From the NCBI GenBank assembly GCA_030618505.1, contig JAUXDF010000005.1, positions 1-24,830 on the forward strand: a DNA stretch of 24,830 bases, read 5' to 3'. Shown in pieces: positions 23,593 to 24,830 of the stretch (within the stretch, counting starts at the first letter, position 1; each line of letters begins with the position of its first letter). The translations under genes and the position numbers were made by a program. The notes beneath the pieces are model-generated. The model saw nothing but the letters and a program-made list of their open reading frames with translations. It did no database searches and had not been told where the DNA came from. Origin of the DNA: Spongiibacteraceae bacterium. GTDB taxonomy: Bacteria > Pseudomonadota > Gammaproteobacteria > Pseudomonadales > PIVM01.

Positions 23593-24830
23593 ATGCAAAC
23601 ATATTCCTCATTGTTTCAGGAAGGTCAAATAGGCTCCCTGCGTTTGAAAAATCGTTTGATGATGGCGGCGATGGGTGTGCCGCTGGCGGACTGGGATGGC
23701 AATACCACTGATCAAATGATCCGTTATTATGAAGCGCGTGCGCGTGGGGGAGTCGGGCTGATTACCACGCAGTTTGCCAGTATTAATGCTGATGCGCAGA
23801 TGCCGATGACGGCAAATATCTACAACGACGATTCTATTGAGCAGTGGGCGAAACTGGTTGATGCCCTGCATGTGCTTGACACTAAAGTCTGTATTCAATT
23901 AATGCATGCTGGTTTGTTATTTATGTTTATGGGTTTTGTGCCCGAGGGTATACGCATAAAAGTGCCATCGATTACGCCGCTGTTGCCTGATGATTTCCCC
24001 TACGATGAAATCACCGAAGAGGAGATAGAAAACTATATTGAAGACTTTGCCCAAGGTGCACGGCGTGCTTCCTTAGCCGGCGCGGATGCCGTGGAAATAC
24101 ACGCCTCCAACGGTTGCCTGGTCAGTACCTTTATGTCTCCGATTACCAATCGCCGCGATGACCTTTATGGCGGTAGTGTTGAAAACAGAACGCGTTTCGC
24201 TCGGTGCATTGTCGAGCGAATTAAAACGCTGGTGGGTAAGGATTTTCCGGTGATCATTCGTATTAACGTTGATGATGATCTCAAAGGAGGTGTGTCGCCT
24301 GAGGAGGTGCTGGCGCAGGCCGCCATTTTGGAAGCGGCGGGGGTGGATGCGATTAATATCTCCTCGGGTCTTGAATACTGGACTTCATCGACCATCCCTT
24401 GTTTCAGTTATCCCGATGGTTATATGATGCCGATGGCGGGGAATCTGAAAAAACAATTAAACATTCCCTTGATTGGTGCCGGGAAAATTCCTATGGAGTT
24501 GGCGCAGGAGTTAATCTCTACCAATAAAGCAGATTTTATTGCGCTGGGGCGTCCCTTGTTTGCTGACCCTGATTTGCCAATTAAATTTGAACAGGGTCGA
24601 GTGGATGAAGTCCGGCGTTGTATCTATTGCAATAATTGTTTACGACTGTCACAAAAATTTGGTTCTGGTGTGTGCTCGGTAAATCCCTATTTGTTTAATG
24701 AAGAAAAACTACCCCATAAAATCAGCGAAAAACCTAAACAGGTGATGGTTATCGGTGCGGGTATCGCCGGTATGCAAGCGGCGCTGTTTAGTGCTCAACA
24801 CGGGCATGAGGTAACACTCTACGAAAAACA
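23593..24830 (+). CDS. 2,4-dienoyl-CoA reductase-like OYE/Fe-S/FAD oxidoreductase, 3' end cut off
   Basis: Open from ATG 23593 to the right edge: 412 residues and incomplete. It has an FMN barrel (RLKNRLMMAAMG; ARGGVGLIT; IPLIGAGKI; FIALGRPLFADP), a 4Fe-4S motif CIYCNNC (Cys343, 346, 349) then Cys361, and from about 384 the Rossmann strand VMVIGAGIAGMQAAL of the FAD/NAD(P)-binding domain. This is the layout of FadH, trimethylamine dehydrogenase and bile-acid BaiCD/BaiH-type enzymes. Oddity: the usual HxxHGYLLxQF active-site stretch reads IHASNGCLVSTF, so the second His is Asn173 and the catalytic Tyr position is Cys175. AGG lies 7-8 nt before the ATG. Probably co-transcribed with tetR. The true substrate is unknown. 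Confidence 0.88.
   Translation, partial: MQTYSSLFQEGQIGSLRLKNRLMMAAMGVPLADWDGNTTDQMIRYYEARARGGVGLITTQFASINADAQMPMTANIYNDDSIEQWAKLVDALHVLDTKVCIQLMHAGLLFMFMGFVPEGIRIKVPSITPLLPDDFPYDEITEEEIENYIEDFAQGARRASLAGADAVEIHASNGCLVSTFMSPITNRRDDLYGGSVENRTRFARCIVERIKTLVGKDFPVIIRINVDDDLKGGVSPEEVLAQAAILEAAGVDAINISSGLEYWTSSTIPCFSYPDGYMMPMAGNLKKQLNIPLIGAGKIPMELAQELISTNKADFIALGRPLFADPDLPIKFEQGRVDEVRRCIYCNNCLRLSQKFGSGVCSVNPYLFNEEKLPHKISEKPKQVMVIGAGIAGMQAALFSAQHGHEVTLYEK

Overview
The window is bacterial chromosome, almost certainly from a gammaproteobacterium and most likely a marine Pseudomonas/Cellvibrio-type lineage (inference). The reasons are the gene order rpoE-rseA-rseB-rseC-lepA-lepB-DUF4845-rnc-era-recO with nadB divergent from rpoE, a GacS/BarA hybrid kinase divergent from cysM-relA, and an AlgP-like lysine/alanine-rich histone H1-like protein. 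No rRNA, tRNA, CRISPR array, prophage or complete insertion sequence was seen.

Layout. Positions 1-171 hold the 5' end of an Old Yellow Enzyme (OYE) family flavin oxidoreductase gene running off the left edge. Positions 172-487 have no convincing gene. A 142-bp MITE-like element (488-629) follows. The housekeeping block then runs from 655 to 20724: a histone H1-like gene, hemH, adk, relA, cysM and a previously hidden 50-codon membrane-protein gene overlapping cysM (all minus strand); barA/gacS (plus strand); recO, era, rnc, DUF4845, lepB, lepA, rseC, rseB, rseA and rpoE (minus strand); and nadB (plus strand). A second, inverted copy of the same 142-bp element (20729-20870) lies 4 bp after the nadB stop. 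Past it are the first codons of a truncated short-chain dehydrogenase gene, then a VOC-domain protein and a second OYE-family gene (minus strand). A divergent tetR plus a third OYE-family gene, with 4Fe-4S cysteines and the start of a dinucleotide-binding domain, runs off the right edge.

How the genes work together. The rpoE-rseABC set is the envelope-stress sigma factor with its anti-sigma and modulators, and a matching sigma-E-type promoter lies upstream of rpoE. The lepA-to-recO set covers translation, protein export, RNA processing, ribosome assembly and recombination. RelA and BarA/GacS are global regulators (stringent response; Gac/Csr pathway). The right-hand module looks like a TetR-controlled catabolic or detoxification cluster: two 15-bp palindromes with 22-bp centre spacing overlap divergent promoters.

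Most notable: two inverted, about 97% identical 142-bp elements with TA flanks bracket the roughly 20-kb housekeeping block; the right-hand copy adjoins a broken dehydrogenase gene; and OYE genes on the same strand lie outside both copies. This suggests a rearrangement at the elements that split a catabolic operon (inference).
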